From an uncultured Pelagibacteraceae bacterium (lineage in GTDB: Bacteria; Pseudomonadota; Alphaproteobacteria; Pelagibacterales; Pelagibacteraceae), in assembly GCA_902579215.1 (NCBI GenBank), contig CACHGH010000001.1, forward strand, positions 1 to 64,000: a DNA stretch of 64,000 nucleotides. The letters are read 5' to 3'. Both the position numbers and the translations under genes were made by a program. The notes beneath the pieces were generated by a model, which saw only the letters and a program-made list of their open reading frames with translations, was not told the DNA's origin and searched no databases. This document shows, in pieces, positions 9,860-19,871 of this stretch. The stretch's first letter is position 1, and each line of letters starts with the position of its first letter.

Positions 9860-10627
9860 ATGAATAAATTAAAAATGTTTGCACTTGCAGCAGTAGCTTT
9901 TTTAGGCTTTTCTGGTGCGGCAAACGCAGAGACGGTTTTATTGGCCTCTGACGACTTTGTTGGAATCTCATTTTGGGTGATTTCAATGGGTATGTTAGCT
10001 GCTACAGCGTTCTTTTTCTTGGAAAGAGGCTCAGTAGCACAAGGCTGGAAAACGTCAGTAACAGTTGCAGGATTAATCACTGGTATTGCATTCATTCACT
10101 ACGTTTACATGAGAGGTGTTTGGGTTCAAACAGGAGATTCACCAACTGTTTATAGATATATTGATTGGTTAATTACTGTACCATTACAAATGGTAGAGTT
10201 TTATTTAATCCTATCTGCAGTAAGAAAAGTTTCAGGAGGAATGTTCTGGAGACTTTTAATCGGATCACTTGTAATGTTAATCGGAGGATATTTAGGTGAA
10301 GCAGGTTACATCAACGCTATGCTTGGTTTTGTAATAGGTATGGGTGGATGGATTTATGTTTTATATGAAATCTTCTCTGGTGAAGCTGGTAAAGCAGCTG
10401 CTAAGAGTGGAAACAGAGCTCTTACAACTGCATTCAGCGCATTAAGAATGATCGTTACTGTAGGTTGGGCAATTTATCCATTAGGTTATGTATTTGGTTA
10501 CCTAACTGGTGGTATAGATGCTAATTCACTTAACGTTATTTATAACTTAGCTGACTTCATAAACAAAATTGCATTCGGTCTAGTAATTTGGGCTGCTGCA
10601 GTTTCTGGTGGAAGAGGCGCTAGATAA
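9860..10627 (+). CDS. Proteorhodopsin (light-driven proton pump), predicted blue-absorbing
   Basis: Signal peptide; helix C RYIDWLITVPLQMVEFYLIL with proton acceptor D and donor E; retinal Lys in NLADFINKIAFGLVIW; Q at the tuning position. Confidence 0.98.
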   Translation: MNKLKMFALAAVAFLGFSGAANAETVLLASDDFVGISFWVISMGMLAATAFFFLERGSVAQGWKTSVTVAGLITGIAFIHYVYMRGVWVQTGDSPTVYRYIDWLITVPLQMVEFYLILSAVRKVSGGMFWRLLIGSLVMLIGGYLGEAGYINAMLGFVIGMGGWIYVLYEIFSGEAGKAAAKSGNRALTTAFSALRMIVTVGWAIYPLGYVFGYLTGGIDANSLNVIYNLADFINKIAFGLVIWAAAVSGGRGAR

Positions 10628-10644
10628 TTAAAGTTTAGTACTTT

Positions 10645-10686
10645 TAAACTGGGCAGGTAGTTTTCTACTTGCCCAGTTTTTTTTTA
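10645..10686 (+). terminator. Intrinsic terminator downstream of proteorhodopsin
   Basis: AAACTGGGCAGGTAG-TTTT-CTACTTGCCCAGTTT hairpin (one G:T pair) followed by a T run. Confidence 0.9.
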
Positions 10687-10699
10687 TCCCTATATATAG

Positions 10700-11022
<323 letters not shown>

Positions 11023-11023
<1 letters not shown>

Positions 11024-12039
11024 TGACAAACACAGATGTAGTGATTGTAGGGGCAGGGCCAACAGGTTTGTTTTGTGCTCACCAATTAGGCATAATTGGA
11101 TTAAAGTGTGAGATAGTAGATAATCTTGATAAGATCGGTGGTCAGTGTATAGAATTATATCCAGATAAACCCATTTATGACATACCTGCAATACCAGAAT
11201 GCACTGGTGAGGAATTAACTAAAAATCTAATAGATCAAATTAAACCTTTTAATTTTAATTTTCATTTAAATGAACGAGTACAAGAAATAAAAAATGAAAA
11301 TAATAATTGGATATTAAAAACATCAAAAGGAAAAGAATTTAGCTCACCCAATATTGTTATAGCTGGTGGTGTGGGTTCTTTTGAGCCAAGAAAGTTTCCT
11401 TCAAAATCTTGTGAAAAATTTGAAGGAAAGTCAGTTTTGTATTCAATAAAAGATAAATCAATCTTTAAAAATAAATCAGTTGTTATATTTGGGGGAGGAG
11501 ATAGCGCATTGGATTGGGCAATTGAACTTTCTAAAGATTCAAAGGTAACTTTAATTCACAGAAGAGATGAATTTAGAGGAGCACAAGCAAGTGTTGAAAA
11601 AGTTAAAGAACTTCAAAAAAATAATAAACTAGAAGTAATTACGAAGTATTCAATTAAAGACGTTAAGGGAGACAAAAGTTTAGAAAGTGTTGAAATCAAG
11701 GATGAAAGTGGAAAAAGTAAAAATTTGAAAACTGATTATGTGCTCGGTTTTTTTGGCTTAATTATGCAACTTGGTCCGATTCTGGAATGGGGATTAAATA
11801 TTGATAAAAAAACGATACCGGTGAATACGGAAAGTTTTGAAACAAATAAAAAAGGAATCTTTGCTATTGGAGATATATGTTCTTATCCAGGAAAATTAAA
11901 GTTAATTTTATCTGGATTCCATGAGGGAGCTTTAGCAGCCAGAGGCTGTTTTAAATACGCTAGGCCAGATGAAAAGTATAAATTTGAATTTACGACTTCA
12001 TCAAAATCTGTAAAAGATAGACTAGGCGTAAAAGAGTGA
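11023..12039 (+). CDS. Thioredoxin-reductase-like ferredoxin-NADP reductase (type 2)
   Basis: FAD GAGPTGLFCAHQLG and NADP GGGDSALDWA motifs, AIGDICSYPGKLKLILSGFHEGALAA; no CxxC redox motif of true TrxB. Overlaps the ferredoxin stop. Confidence 0.88.
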
Positions 12040-12665
12040 TAGAGCTTTTTTCTGCAGATACTCCAAATGGAAAAAAAATAAGCATCATGTTAGAAGAGAT
12101 AAACTTTGATTATAAAGTTACTAAAGTAAATCTTTTAGAAGGAGAACAGTTTAAATTAGAATTTAAAAAAATTAGCCCATTTAGCAAAATTCCTGTAATT
12201 ATAGATCATGACAATAATAGAGAGCCAATTTTCGAGTCAGGTGCAATCTTGATGTATCTGGGTGAAAAAAGTAATAAATTTTATGAAAAAAAAAATAGAT
12301 TAAAAATTAATCAATGGCTCATGGGTCAGATGGGCTATATTGGTCCTATGATAGGACAGCATCATCAATTTCATCATTACAATCCTGGAAAAAGTGAATT
12401 TGGCGAAGAAAGATATTTTAAAATAACCAAAGCTATTTACGGTGATTTAGATGAAAGATTAGGACAATCGAAATATTTAGCAGGAGATAATTATACCATT
12501 GCAGATATTGCTACTTGGCCATGGATTGCTAGACATGAATGGCACGATGTGGGATTGAAAAATTATAAAAATTTGACAAGATGGTATCTTGAAATTGCAA
12601 AGCGCTCTGCAGTAATTAAAGGTTATAAATTTATGAATAAGGAATTAGAGATACCACTACCTTAA
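12036..12665 (+). CDS. Glutathione S-transferase family protein
   Basis: GST N-domain ELFSADTPNGKKISIMLEE...FSKIPVIID...FESGAILMYLGEK and C-domain YTIADIATWPW. Confidence 0.9.
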   Translation: MIELFSADTPNGKKISIMLEEINFDYKVTKVNLLEGEQFKLEFKKISPFSKIPVIIDHDNNREPIFESGAILMYLGEKSNKFYEKKNRLKINQWLMGQMGYIGPMIGQHHQFHHYNPGKSEFGEERYFKITKAIYGDLDERLGQSKYLAGDNYTIADIATWPWIARHEWHDVGLKNYKNLTRWYLEIAKRSAVIKGYKFMNKELEIPLP

Positions 12666-13078
12666 TCGTCAGCGTAAACTTTTTCTTCTTTCTCATGTTT
12701 TTCTTGTGCTGCAATACAAAGTTCAGCAACTGGTCTTGCCATTAACCTTTTTAAACCAATTGGCTCACCCGTTTCTGCACAATATCCATACGTTCCATCC
12801 TGAATTCTTTTAAGAGCCTGTTCAATCTTAGATATTAGTTTGATTTGTCTATTTATTGCTTTCATCTCAACATTTTTATCAGTGTAAGAACTTGCTTGGT
12901 CAACAATGTCTGCTGATACACTGTTATCATCCATAGAACCATTATATAAAGCCTCATTGTTTGCTTTAATTATTTCTAGCTTCCATTCAGATAGCTTTTT
13001 TTTAAAAAAAACCTTATGTTTTTCACACATGTATTTTTCAGTTGTTTTTGGTACGTATGTTTTTGAGATTTTGACCAT
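12662..13078 (-). CDS. dksA: DnaK suppressor / DksA-TraR family protein
   Basis: 138 aa; GTYGYCAETGEPIGLKRLMARPVAELCIAAQEKHEK C-terminal DksA signature. Confidence 0.9.
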   Translation of the reverse strand: MVKISKTYVPKTTEKYMCEKHKVFFKKKLSEWKLEIIKANNEALYNGSMDDNSVSADIVDQASSYTDKNVEMKAINRQIKLISKIEQALKRIQDGTYGYCAETGEPIGLKRLMARPVAELCIAAQEKHEKEEKVYADD

Positions 13079-13158
13079 TTATCTTAATTAAAATCCGCCG
13101 GAGTATATTCAGCAATTAATGGGTGTCAATATAAGTAAATTAATATAAATTTAGACAA

Positions 13159-14481
13159 ATGCTTAATAATAAAAGGAAAATAAATGAATTATTTTACATT
13201 TTTATTACATTACACTTAATTTTGTGGACTTTAATTCCATCAATTACAAATCATAATTTACCTCTCGATACAATAGAAGCATTGGCTTGGGGCAGTAATT
13301 TAGACTGGGGTTTTAATAAACACCCTCCTGCAAGTGCCTTTTTTGTTGAAATATTTTACCAAATATTTGGAAGTCAAGATTGGGCTTATTATTTTTTAAG
13401 CCAAATATTTGTAATAGTTTCTTTTTTTATTGTGTGGACGTTTTCTAATGAGATTTTTAAAAATAAAGTTCATAGTATTTTATCCATATTGTTACTAGAA
13501 GGTATATATTTTTACAATTTTACCACTCCAGAATTTAACGTTAATGTATGCCAGCTTCCATTCTGGTCTCTTACAGTTTATTATTCGTGGAAAATATTTA
13601 ATAAAAAATTTATTGATTTTAAAGATTGTATTTTCTTAGGAGTGTTTGCTGCTATCGGTTTTTTATCAAAATACTTATTTATTTATCTTTTGATATCGAT
13701 TGATTTATTATTTTTTTACTTAATATTTATTTTAAAAGACAGAAAGTTTGATTCAAAATATTATATCATATTTGCAATTTTTATTTTAATTCTCATACCT
13801 CATATAATTTGGTTAACAAACAATGATTACATAACGATTACTTACGGTTTAGCTCGGACAGACTTTGAGCAATCAAATATTCTCGACCATATTTCATTGC
13901 CCTTAACTTTTATAGTTAAACAAATTGGAACAATTGTTCCCTTTTTAATTTTAATAATGTTTTTAGTTAAAAAAATTAAATTTAGATTAAATTTTAAGGA
14001 TAAAAAACTAGTTTTTTTAATAGCAATCAACTTAGTTCCTATTATATTAATGTTTTTAACTTCTTTGATTACAGGATCAAAAATAAGAACGATGTGGATG
14101 ACGCCTTTTTATATTTTTTTTGGAGTTATGTTTGTTTATATTTTACAAAGTCAAATAAATATTAAAAAATTAAAAAATTTTTTTATAGCTTTTATGATTA
14201 TATTTTTAATTTCACCTATTACTTACGCATACATATCCATTTCTAAAGATGATAAAAGAACAGATTACCCAGGAAAGCAGATTGCTGAAAAAGTCCAACA
14301 AAAATGGAATGAGGAGTTTAATATTCCAATTAATGTGGTTTTAGGAAATGAATGGAACGCAGGTAACTTATCTTACCATTTAGACTCAAGACCTGTATGG
14401 GAGGGATTTGTGAATGATAATGAATTAGATAAATTAAACAAATATGTTTGTATCGATGAAATTTGTGTGGGCAATAAATGA
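13159..14481 (+). CDS. Membrane glycosyltransferase, GT39/ArnT-PMT-like
   Basis: Multi-TM protein, N-terminal LPLDTIEALAWGSNLDWGFNKHPPASAFFVEIFYQIFG (GT-C loop). Confidence 0.8.
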   Translation: MLNNKRKINELFYIFITLHLILWTLIPSITNHNLPLDTIEALAWGSNLDWGFNKHPPASAFFVEIFYQIFGSQDWAYYFLSQIFVIVSFFIVWTFSNEIFKNKVHSILSILLLEGIYFYNFTTPEFNVNVCQLPFWSLTVYYSWKIFNKKFIDFKDCIFLGVFAAIGFLSKYLFIYLLISIDLLFFYLIFILKDRKFDSKYYIIFAIFILILIPHIIWLTNNDYITITYGLARTDFEQSNILDHISLPLTFIVKQIGTIVPFLILIMFLVKKIKFRLNFKDKKLVFLIAINLVPIILMFLTSLITGSKIRTMWMTPFYIFFGVMFVYILQSQINIKKLKNFFIAFMIIFLISPITYAYISISKDDKRTDYPGKQIAEKVQQKWNEEFNIPINVVLGNEWNAGNLSYHLDSRPVWEGFVNDNELDKLNKYVCIDEICVGNK

Positions 14482-15347
14482 AAATAAAAATCTTAATACC
14501 AATTTATAATGATTGGAAATCAGCTTTTAACCTTTTAGAAAATATTAATTCAGCAGTTCTAAATTTAAAATACGATTTTTCAGTAATTATCGTGAATGAT
14601 GGCTCAACAGAAACAAGACCTGAAATTTCAAAAAATTTAAATAATATTAAATCTGTTAAAGTTTTAAATATGAAGGAAAACCAAGGACACGCTAGGTGCA
14701 ATGCTACAGGTTTAAAATATATTTTTGAAAAAGAGGAATTTGATTATGTTATTCCAATGGACGGTGATGGAGAAGATAGGCCTGAAGAAATCAAACAGCT
14801 TGTAGATAATTTAGGTTATAACCCTAATAAACCAGTTGTAGGAGAAAGAATTAAAAGGTCTGAAGGAATTATTTTTAGGCTTTGTTATTTTTTTCATAAA
14901 ATAATCTCTTATACTTTTACTGGAGAATCTATAAAATTTGGAAATTATACTTGTTTGCCAAAATCAGTTGTTAAAAAAATGGTTTTTGAAAAAGCGACCT
15001 GGAGTAGTTTTTCGGGCTCTCTTGCTAAAGTGGCAAAAGATAGAGCATCCATACCCTCCGAAAGAGGCATAAGATATTTTGGCCCCTCTAAAATGAGTTT
15101 TAAAAATCTAATAATACACTCTCTTTCAATTATTAGCGTTTTCAAAATAAAGGTTTTAGTTAGATCGTTTTTTTTTTCAATTATCTATTTATTCGCAATT
15201 AATCCCAATATATCATTAATTACTCTAATACCCATTTTATTGGTTATAATTTTAATTTTTGCTACTTTTATAGTCTCAGCTAGAGAAAAATTGAACGAAT
15301 TAAATAATTCATTATCAAATATTTCGAATATCGATAAACTTATTTAA
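14478..15347 (+). CDS. Family 2 glycosyltransferase
   Basis: [47 protein letters not shown]-terminal TM helices. Overlaps the upstream GT39-like gene. Confidence 0.88.
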   Translation: MKIKILIPIYNDWKSAFNLLENINSAVLNLKYDFSVIIVNDGSTETRPEISKNLNNIKSVKVLNMKENQGHARCNATGLKYIFEKEEFDYVIPMDGDGEDRPEEIKQLVDNLGYNPNKPVVGERIKRSEGIIFRLCYFFHKIISYTFTGESIKFGNYTCLPKSVVKKMVFEKATWSSFSGSLAKVAKDRASIPSERGIRYFGPSKMSFKNLIIHSLSIISVFKIKVLVRSFFFSIIYLFAINPNISLITLIPILLVIILIFATFIVSAREKLNELNNSLSNISNIDKLI

Positions 15348-16621
15348 TTTCTAATTGTAGGCAAACAATAAAAATCAGCTGTATCAATTTTAGAAGAATG
15401 TTGTCTTCTCATATTCCATTTTTTATGAACCCCAGCACTTGCAAGACTTAATGTTGATCTACCATACCTATAATTAGTATTATCAATAGATTTCATTAAA
15501 CTGTTTATTTTTTCATCTCTATCAGATGAAAACAAATTTTTTCCACCATTTGAGCCAGTTAAATGAGATAGCATTACGCCTGCTTTTTGATAACGGTAGC
15601 CATTTTTAAAAATAGTTTCTAGTCCAGATAGAGCTGCTTTTACAATTTCAATACTATTATTAGTAGCTATTGGAAAATCTATTGTTTTTGAATTAGAATA
15701 AAATCCATAGCGACTTTGAAAAGGACTTGTTCTTATAAAAATAGTTAATGATTTTGCAACTAATGCTTCTGATCTAATTTTTTCTGAAGCATTTAATGAA
15801 TAATTAGCTACAGCTTCTTTTAATTCTTGAAAACTTTCTACCCTTTGTCCAAATGAACGTGAGACAACACAACTTTTTCTTTTCGAGGTTGTTGTTTCTA
15901 AATCGATACAAGAAATACCTCTAAGCTCCATTGCAGTTCTTGAACCTAACACACTAGAACTTTTTTTAATCCATGTATTAGATTTATTTTTTAGCTGTTT
16001 GGCATTATAAATTCCATTTTTATGATAAAATTTTGTTAATTGTTTTCCTATGCCCCAAATATCATTGACTTCTACTTTTTCTAAAATTGGATCAATATTT
16101 TCAATTCCTATTAAACTGACAACGCCAGACTGTTTTTTTTTAGCAATGTGATTTGCAACTTTACTCAAAGTTTTAGTTTTTGCAATTCCAATGCTTGTTG
16201 GAATTCCTGTCCATTTTAATACTGTACTTCTAATTTCATGACCAACATCTTCAATTTCATTATCAGAAAAATTCGATAAATCTAAAAACGCTTCATCAAT
16301 TGAATAAATTTCTATATCTGAATTAAAACGTTTAAGAGTTCTCATTACTCTTCTTGATATATCTCCATATAAAGAATAGTTCGAAGAAAAAACCTGAACA
16401 TTATTTTTAACAATTATTTCTTTTTCTTTAAAATAAGGTTCACCCATTTTAATTCCTAAAGCTTTTGCCTCGTTTGATCTAGATATTATACAACCATCAT
16501 TATTAGATAGAACCACAACAGGTCTTTTTCTAATTTTAGGATTAAATAATCTTTCGCAAGATACATAGAAAGAGTTACAATCTATTAAAGCTATTTTTCT
16601 AGTATGTTGAGTGGATGACAT
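15344..16621 (-). CDS. umuC: Y-family DNA polymerase V subunit UmuC
   Basis: [76 protein letters not shown]. Confidence 0.95.
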   Translation of the reverse strand: MSSTQHTRKIALIDCNSFYVSCERLFNPKIRKRPVVVLSNNDGCIISRSNEAKALGIKMGEPYFKEKEIIVKNNVQVFSSNYSLYGDISRRVMRTLKRFNSDIEIYSIDEAFLDLSNFSDNEIEDVGHEIRSTVLKWTGIPTSIGIAKTKTLSKVANHIAKKKQSGVVSLIGIENIDPILEKVEVNDIWGIGKQLTKFYHKNGIYNAKQLKNKSNTWIKKSSSVLGSRTAMELRGISCIDLETTTSKRKSCVVSRSFGQRVESFQELKEAVANYSLNASEKIRSEALVAKSLTIFIRTSPFQSRYGFYSNSKTIDFPIATNNSIEIVKAALSGLETIFKNGYRYQKAGVMLSHLTGSNGGKNLFSSDRDEKINSLMKSIDNTNYRYGRSTLSLASAGVHKKWNMRRQHSSKIDTADFYCLPTIRN

Positions 16622-16994
16622 AAGTTACAACTCCCCAAATAAATATATCTTCTTCTTCATTGATCAAAACTCGATCTTCAAATTTCTTAGACCCAGATGT
16701 TAGAAAATTTTTACCTTCTTCTTTAACAAAACTTTTAACAACTAATTCATCATGAACATTTGCAATTACGGTTGAAAAATTTTTAGGATTAAGGCTTTTA
16801 TCTACAACTAACAAGTCACCATCATTAATTCCAATACTAGTCATTGATTTACCTTGAACCCTGATAATAAAAGTTGCTGGAACATTTTTTATTAAATGGA
16901 TATTCAAATCAATATCTTCTTCGATATAATCTGTAGCAGGCGAAGGAAAACCCGCGCCAGCTTTATGTAGGTAATATGGTACTGTTAGCTTCAT
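16599..16994 (-). CDS. umuD: UmuD, S24 family self-cleaving SOS protein (ORF can extend to 17078; ATG at 16994 preferred)
   Basis: [23 protein letters not shown]..., catalytic Ser in [20 protein letters not shown] and Lys in ELVVKSF; overlaps umuC. Confidence 0.9.
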   Translation of the reverse strand: MKLTVPYYLHKAGAGFPSPATDYIEEDIDLNIHLIKNVPATFIIRVQGKSMTSIGINDGDLLVVDKSLNPKNFSTVIANVHDELVVKSFVKEEGKNFLTSGSKKFEDRVLINEEEDIFIWGVVTYVIHSTY

Positions 16995-16998
16995 AAAT

Positions 16999-17013
16999 GT
17001 TCTTATTTTGTTC
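16999..17013. promoter_or_regulatory. LexA-box-like direct repeat GTTC-N7-GTTC (GAAC-N7-GAAC toward umuD)
   Basis: gttcttattttgttc immediately upstream of the umuD ATG; matches the alphaproteobacterial SOS-box consensus. Confidence 0.65.
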
Positions 17014-17068
17014 TTATTAATATACAAGTTATTCCATAGTGTCAATGAGGTTGTATTTTGAGTCTGGA

Positions 17069-17090
17069 AGTGAATCAAAAGTGAATCAAA
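17069..17090. repeat. Perfect 11-bp tandem duplication (agtgaatcaaa x2)
   Basis: agtgaatcaaaagtgaatcaaa in the umuD / GFA-like intergenic region. Confidence 0.85.
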
Positions 17091-17121
17091 ACATGAACAT
17101 CCAAACTACATTTTGCGCTCT

Positions 17122-17130
17122 TGTGGATAA
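17122..17130 (-). promoter_or_regulatory. Perfect match to the DnaA-box sequence TTATCCACA (reverse strand)
   Basis: tgtggataa on the + strand, in the intergenic region before 17165. Confidence 0.35.
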
Positions 17131-17164
17131 CTTAAACCAAGGATAGTTTAGATTCATATTAAAT

Positions 17165-17530
17165 ATGAAAAAATTAACATGTCATTGCGGAGGTATAGAA
17201 GCAGAAGTTAATGTCCCAGAAAAATTTGAAAAAGTAATAAGATGCAATTGCTCAATATGTAAAAGAAAAGGTTATGTCATGTCGATGGTTGCTGAAAACG
17301 ACTTAAAAATTACAAAGGGAGAAGATTTATTAACTCTTTATCAATACCATACAAATATTGCAAAACATTACTTTTGTTCATTATGCGGCATTTACCCCTT
17401 TACTAGACCTAGAAGCAATCCAAAAGTTTATATGATAAATATCGCCTGCGTTGAAGGGGTTAACCCATTTGATTATGAAAATGTATCTGTGAATGATGGC
17501 AATAATCATCCTTTAGATCAAAAAAAATAA
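17165..17530 (+). CDS. GFA / CENP-V family zinc-binding protein
   Basis: LTCHCGGIEAEV, RCNCSICKRKGYVMSMV, HYFCSLCGIYPFTRPRSNP Cys motifs of the GFA fold. Confidence 0.88.
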   Translation: MKKLTCHCGGIEAEVNVPEKFEKVIRCNCSICKRKGYVMSMVAENDLKITKGEDLLTLYQYHTNIAKHYFCSLCGIYPFTRPRSNPKVYMINIACVEGVNPFDYENVSVNDGNNHPLDQKK

Positions 17531-17536
17531 CTTTGT

Positions 17537-18460
17537 ATGAAGACAACAATTGATTGTTACAACAAAGTAAAACAAGATTGTTATAAATTTATAAAATCAC
17601 AAGAAACAAAAACGAATAAATTTAAAGATAAAAATAAGATGCTTAAATCTTATTTAATACCCACATGTTTTTGGATTGCAAAGAAATCAAATAAAAAATC
17701 TCCATTGATTATTGGTTTATCTGGAGGACAAGGAACAGGGAAGACTACAATTACCTCAATAATATCTTTGATATTAAGAAAATATTTTAAATTTAAAGTT
17801 TTTAAAATTTCTATTGATGATTTTTATAAAACTAGAAAAGATAGAAAAAAATTATCAATTACAAAACATCCTTTGTTAATTACAAGGGGAGTGCCAGGGA
17901 CTCACGATTATAGAATTATTCATGAATTCTTTAAAAAAATTAAAAATAAAAAATTTAGTAAATTAAGATTGCCAAAATTTGATAAATCTAAAGACGATAG
18001 ATGCCACAAAAAGTTATGGTATAAAATCAATTCAAGACCAGATGTAATAATTTTTGAAGGCTGGTGTTTAGGTGCAAGGGCACAAAAAAATTTAGAACTT
18101 AAAAAGCCAATAAATTTTTTAGAAAAAACAAAAGATCCAGATTTAATTTGGAGAAAATATGTTAATATTCAATTAAAAACACATTATAAAAATTTGTTTA
18201 AACAAATTAATGAAATAATTTATCTTAGAGCTAATAATTTAAAAATACTTCAAAAATGGAGAATAAAACAAGAAAAAATACTTTCGTTAAAATCAAAAAA
18301 TAAAAGAAATCTAAGAATTATGAATAGAGGTGATATAATAAATTTTATGCAAACATATCAAAGAATTACCCAAAAAATGATTAAAGATGTGCCAAAATAT
18401 GCCTCGATTGTAATGAAATTAAATAGTAATCATCAAATTAATTCAATTAAATTTAGATAA
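17537..18460 (+). CDS. D-glycerate 3-kinase-like P-loop kinase
   Basis: Walker A GLSGGQGTGKTT, SIDDFYKTRKDR, RGVPGTHDYRI, IIFEGWCLGARA. Confidence 0.88.
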   Translation: MKTTIDCYNKVKQDCYKFIKSQETKTNKFKDKNKMLKSYLIPTCFWIAKKSNKKSPLIIGLSGGQGTGKTTITSIISLILRKYFKFKVFKISIDDFYKTRKDRKKLSITKHPLLITRGVPGTHDYRIIHEFFKKIKNKKFSKLRLPKFDKSKDDRCHKKLWYKINSRPDVIIFEGWCLGARAQKNLELKKPINFLEKTKDPDLIWRKYVNIQLKTHYKNLFKQINEIIYLRANNLKILQKWRIKQEKILSLKSKNKRNLRIMNRGDIINFMQTYQRITQKMIKDVPKYASIVMKLNSNHQINSIKFR

Positions 18461-19762
18461 ATGAAAAAAATAATTTTAATCATAATTTCGTTAATTTTTT
18501 TTATACCCAAGGTGTTTGCAGTTACACTTTCTGAAGCACTTTTACAAGCTTATAAAAATAATCCTGTGTTGAATGCTGAAAGAGAAAATATCGAAGTTTC
18601 AAAACAAGATTTAAAAATTTCACAAAGTGAATTTCTTCCTAGTGTGACTTTATCTGGATCGAAGAGTCAGGAAAACACAGATAAGTTAACAAACAGATCA
18701 GGAACAAATGTATCAACTACTGACGTTGATCCAAAAAAACAAACTGTAACTATAGAGCAAAAATTATTCGAAGGTTTTGGTGGAATAGCTGATATAGAAA
18801 AAAATAAAATAGGTTTAGTTTTAGCAGAAGCAAAATTATTAAAAAAAGAACAAGAAATTTTATATGAAGCAATTGAAGCATACTCAGGTCTTATTCTTTC
18901 AAAAGAAAAATTAAATATTAATCAAAAAAATGTAAATTTATTAGAAAGACAAGTTGAAACTGACCAAGCAAGATTAGAAAGTGGAATAATCACAGTGACA
19001 GATTTAGCTCAATCCGAGTCTTCTTTAGCAGGAGCAAAAGCTAAATTTATTGAAGCAAAAAACGAAGAGGTAACAGCTAAATTAATATATCAAAAAGTTA
19101 TAGGACCAATTGGCGAAACTAATAATCTAGAAAAAAATTTAAAAATTAATTTTGATATTCCTAAAAATTTAAATAAAGCAATTGAAATATCAAAAAAAAA
19201 TAATCCTGATTTAATTATTGCTAAACTTGAATATCAACAATCTGAACAAGACGTAAAAATTGCTAGATCAGATTTATCACCATCTGCTAAGCTTTCTATT
19301 ACTTCGTCTAAAACAGATGATTTAAGCTCTACTTATGATGAGCAAGATAAAGAAACTATAACCGCAACTATTTCTTGGCCTATTTTTCAAGGTGGAAAAA
19401 ATACAGCTTCATTAAATAAAAGTAAAAAATTAAAGAATAGAAAAAAATTACTTTTAGAAAATGCACTAAAAACTAACGATACTAATGTTGCAAGTGCCTG
19501 GTCGAATTTACAATCCTCTTTAAGCTTATTAGAATCAGTGAGATCTCAAGTTAAGGCTGCAGAAATAGCTAATGAAGGGATAACGCTTGAATATGAAAGT
19601 GGTAGCTCAGGAAGATCTACCCTGGATGTAATTCAATCAAGCTCTATTTTATTAGACTCAGAAATAAGTCTTGCAAATTTTGAAAGAAATTACATTTTAG
19701 CCCAGTTTAAACTCCTTCAGTCATTGGGCCTTCTAAATAGCAGCTATCTAAAATTGCAGTAA
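18461..19762 (+). CDS. tolC: TolC family outer membrane efflux protein
   Basis: Signal peptide; repeated OEP coiled-coil domains; LSEALLQAYKNNPVLNAEREN, QSESSLAGAKAKFIEAKNE. Confidence 0.9.
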   Translation: MKKIILIIISLIFFIPKVFAVTLSEALLQAYKNNPVLNAERENIEVSKQDLKISQSEFLPSVTLSGSKSQENTDKLTNRSGTNVSTTDVDPKKQTVTIEQKLFEGFGGIADIEKNKIGLVLAEAKLLKKEQEILYEAIEAYSGLILSKEKLNINQKNVNLLERQVETDQARLESGIITVTDLAQSESSLAGAKAKFIEAKNEEVTAKLIYQKVIGPIGETNNLEKNLKINFDIPKNLNKAIEISKKNNPDLIIAKLEYQQSEQDVKIARSDLSPSAKLSITSSKTDDLSSTYDEQDKETITATISWPIFQGGKNTASLNKSKKLKNRKKLLLENALKTNDTNVASAWSNLQSSLSLLESVRSQVKAAEIANEGITLEYESGSSGRSTLDVIQSSSILLDSEISLANFERNYILAQFKLLQSLGLLNSSYLKLQ

Positions 19763-19807
19763 TTTAGAGGTATATTTAACTTTATTTAATATAGGTATTG
19801 CTAAAAA

Positions 19808-19822
19808 GAACAAAATGTGTAC
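19808..19822 (+). promoter_or_regulatory. LexA-box-like element upstream of recA (GAAC-N7-GTAC)
   Basis: gaacaaaatgtgtac. TAAAAAGAACAAAATGTGTACATTTA aligns 22/26 with the umuD upstream motif. Confidence 0.5.
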
Positions 19823-19871
19823 ATTTAAAATATGATTCGAACACTAATTATTAGAAAAGAAGAGGTAAAAA

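Noticed and set aside
17122-17130. Single DnaA box as a possible replication origin
   Set aside because: One isolated box without a cluster, DUE or dnaA/hemE-type neighbours is not enough to call oriC.
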